From Oscillospiraceae bacterium (GTDB lineage: Bacteria; Bacillota; Clostridia; Christensenellales; Aristaeellaceae), in NCBI GenBank assembly GCA_031266295.1, contig JAISBH010000068.1, forward strand, positions 1-14,587: a stretch of DNA of 14,587 nt, given 5' to 3'. Under the pieces are notes generated by a model. It saw only the letters and a program-made list of their open reading frames with translations, was not told the origin of the DNA and made no database searches. Of the stretch, positions 12,724-14,587 are shown piece by piece. Positions within the stretch are counted from its first letter, which is position 1; each line of letters opens with the position of its first letter. A program made the translations under genes and the position numbers.

Positions 12724-14583
12724 ATGCCAAGGCATACATACCCGCAATTTACGCCGGAAGAGATTTTATCGCTTGTCGAAGCACGCAAGGATTACAACAC
12801 GGGAGGTTTGGACGTAAACCGCCCGGCGTTCGACGAATCGCTGCCAGGAAAGACGCTGACGCTGCGCTATGACGACGGACGCGAACTCGCGTACGCGTTC
12901 CAAGATGTGCACGCGCTTGTGTGGACGGAGAACGGCTCGTCTCATGCGGAATATTATGAGGCGCTTCGAGCGGACGACCATACACTGCTCGTCGTGCATA
13001 AGGTCAACGGATCGAACCCGCCGCAAGCGCATATCGTCGTGCTGGAGACAGATACGCGCCTCGTGACCACGTTCTTCAGCAAAATCGGCAACGCAGTCTC
13101 CACGCGCGAGGTGGATCGCGAGATTGTCTTTGGGTATTTTTATGAAAACAACACGGAAGACGTGCCCGCTCCGGAAGCGCGCCATTCCCTCACGCGCGAT
13201 CTCATCGGTCGTTCCATCATCTGGACGTATGGACCTCAGTTCACGATCCAGCACATCTACGCATCCGAATGGTATTCCTGTTTCGTGGACTTCAACAGCT
13301 TCATCGGTGGCGCGGTGTTGTCCTCGCCGTGCAACTACGTAAAGATCAACGATCATCTCTACATCTATTCCTGGGTGGAGACGGAGGGCGCGGGCATACA
13401 GGGCTTCGCGCTGATGAACCTGCTTGATATGCACGACGTTGGCTGCTTCTTCGGCATCAACGGAAGCAGTCAGTTCGAGTGCTACACGTTCGGCGCATTC
13501 GGCGAGGACGCGGGCAGCACGGCGAATCTATTCATCCCCAACGATTACGCCGTGGATCAGCCCTGGCCACCGAAACTGCCCAAGCATCTCCGCAAAATGT
13601 TGGATCTGCCCGAGGATGCACCAGAAGGTTCGGACGATGCGCCGAAGGGAACGGACGAAGAGTCCGCGCCGCCTGCATCCGGATTGGCGACGTGCGACCG
13701 CGCGCAGCCCAAGCATCCGTCCAGTTCATCCTTCCTGCTGCGCCCCTACCGCCCCGGCGCGTTCAACCCGGATATGCCGACGGACGAAATCTACGCGCTG
13801 GCGGAGCGGTCCGTCGACGGCATGACGTACAACCATGGCGGATTGGAAGGCCGGCGGCTGCCGTTCACGGATTCGCTCTCGGGCATGACGCTTACAATCG
13901 CGCTGGACGACGGCGCGGGGACGCTGCCCCATACGTTCATCGACAAGCACCATCTTATCTGGACGGATTCCGGCGGCGCGGAACATACGGAATACTACGA
14001 GGCCATCGAGATCGACCGAAACATATTCATGGCCGCGTATATGCGCAAGGGGAGCCGACCCGTCACGTCCGTGACCGCCGTGCTGGATTTAAGATACAAC
14101 ATCGCGACGGTGATCACGGCGGCGATCGGCGCGCTGCCGTTCGCGCGGGACGTGGATCAGCGCATCCTAAGCGGCGTGATCCTCCGCGAGGGCGCGTTCC
14201 CGCCGCTCGCGTGGCGGCATCAGCCCACGCGCGACTTGATCGGCAAAACGTACGGCTGGAGTTACCGCGACGACATGACCAGCCAGCACATATACGCCTC
14301 GCCGTACGGCGTCGCGTGGGTGATACTCCAAGGCCCCGGCGCGGGTTCGCTGGGCAGCGCGCCATGCAAGTATTACAAGGTGAACGACCATGTGTACCTG
14401 TATACGTGGATCGAGTCGTACGGATCGGGCCAGCAGGGCGTGGTGCTGATGAACACGCATACCATGCACGATTGCGGCACGTTCTACGGCTTCCCGGACA
14501 CCAGTACATTCGAGTTTTACACCTATGGCGCGAAGGCGTACGCGCTGGGATCCTTCGACACAAAGGAACGATTTGCCAGATAG
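12724..14583 (+). CDS. Tandem double MoaF-like protein
   Basis: The 619-residue protein contains two MoaF-like units. Unit 1 (about 1-278) has LPGKTLTLRYDDG (40-52), AEYYEALR, LTRDLIGRSIIWTY (156-169), QHIYASEWY (176-184), HLYIYSWVET (211-220) and FGAFGED (257-263). Unit 2 (about 341-610) repeats this with LSGMTLTIALDDG (385-397), TEYYEAIEI, TRDLIGKTYGWSY (502-514), QHIYASPYG (521-529) and VYLYTWIES (557-565). A linker of about 60 residues (279-340), rich in Pro, Asp, Glu and Ser, separates them and is probably disordered. The two units resemble each other more than the single-unit protein upstream, so they form a second subtype that arose by internal duplication. AAGGAG (12713-12718) overlaps the upstream stop and lies 5 bases before ATG 12724. 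Function unknown; probably co-translated with the preceding gene. Confidence 0.8.
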   Translation: MPRHTYPQFTPEEILSLVEARKDYNTGGLDVNRPAFDESLPGKTLTLRYDDGRELAYAFQDVHALVWTENGSSHAEYYEALRADDHTLLVVHKVNGSNPPQAHIVVLETDTRLVTTFFSKIGNAVSTREVDREIVFGYFYENNTEDVPAPEARHSLTRDLIGRSIIWTYGPQFTIQHIYASEWYSCFVDFNSFIGGAVLSSPCNYVKINDHLYIYSWVETEGAGIQGFALMNLLDMHDVGCFFGINGSSQFECYTFGAFGEDAGSTANLFIPNDYAVDQPWPPKLPKHLRKMLDLPEDAPEGSDDAPKGTDEESAPPASGLATCDRAQPKHPSSSSFLLRPYRPGAFNPDMPTDEIYALAERSVDGMTYNHGGLEGRRLPFTDSLSGMTLTIALDDGAGTLPHTFIDKHHLIWTDSGGAEHTEYYEAIEIDRNIFMAAYMRKGSRPVTSVTAVLDLRYNIATVITAAIGALPFARDVDQRILSGVILREGAFPPLAWRHQPTRDLIGKTYGWSYRDDMTSQHIYASPYGVAWVILQGPGAGSLGSAPCKYYKVNDHVYLYTWIESYGSGQQGVVLMNTHTMHDCGTFYGFPDTSTFEFYTYGAKAYALGSFDTKERFAR

Positions 14584-14587
14584 CACG

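Noticed and set aside
10890..14583. Molybdenum cofactor biosynthesis locus suggested by the MoaF name
   Set aside because: No moaA, moaC, moaD, moaE, moeA or mog gene is visible, and the MoaF family name derives only from an old genomic association.
1..14587. CRISPR array, insertion sequence, integrase or attachment site
   Set aside because: No regularly spaced repeats, transposase, integrase or terminal inverted repeats were found. The accessory cluster shows no direct sign of mobile DNA within the window.

Overview
The window looks like chromosomal DNA from a fairly GC-rich, endospore-forming Firmicute (class Clostridia is my best guess). The reasons are the gene order rpmE / DUF1385 / prmC / prfA / two-domain Sua5, a yunB-type sporulation gene directly after it, and strong purine-rich Shine-Dalgarno (SD) sequences before most genes. 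This taxonomy is inferred from gene content, not from a marker search.

Layout. 1-331 is a hairpin-rich stretch with no recognised gene, ending in a good sigma-A-type promoter (246-274) and a leader hairpin for rpmE (zinc-type L31, 332-529). 606-4770 is a compact translation operon: a DUF1385 membrane protein, the release-factor methyltransferase PrmC, release factor RF1 and the t6A enzyme Sua5, joined by ATGA overlaps or a 12-base gap. yunB (about 4835-5488) follows with its own TATAAT box. A 13-bp-stem, apparently bidirectional terminator (5672-5723) separates this block from a convergent PNPOx-family flavin protein gene (5837-6232, minus strand).

6535-14583 is an accessory cluster, all on the plus strand and divergent from the PNPOx gene. 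It holds two tandem homologous (alpha/alpha)6-barrel glycosidase-like proteins (6535-8409, and the first part of 8417-11752). An NmrA-type NAD(P)-binding domain fused to a MoaF-type calycin module follows (10241-11752, read through in frame from the second glycosidase-like gene), then a single MoaF-like protein (11830-12714) and a protein with two MoaF-like units in tandem (12724-14583). No other molybdenum cofactor genes are visible, so the name MoaF says little about function here. The C-terminal half of every MoaF-like unit resembles the motif layout of phenolic acid decarboxylases, which are also calycins. The sequence therefore suggests a locus for a small, perhaps aromatic or glycosylated, metabolite. 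That is a hypothesis; no substrate can be read from the sequence.

The most notable points are the three-part 1111-residue reading frame, whose first junction looks like a former intergenic region next to a C5 tract; the run of four MoaF-like units; and glycosidase-like paralogs that keep the ESGxD acid motif but show no obvious catalytic base.
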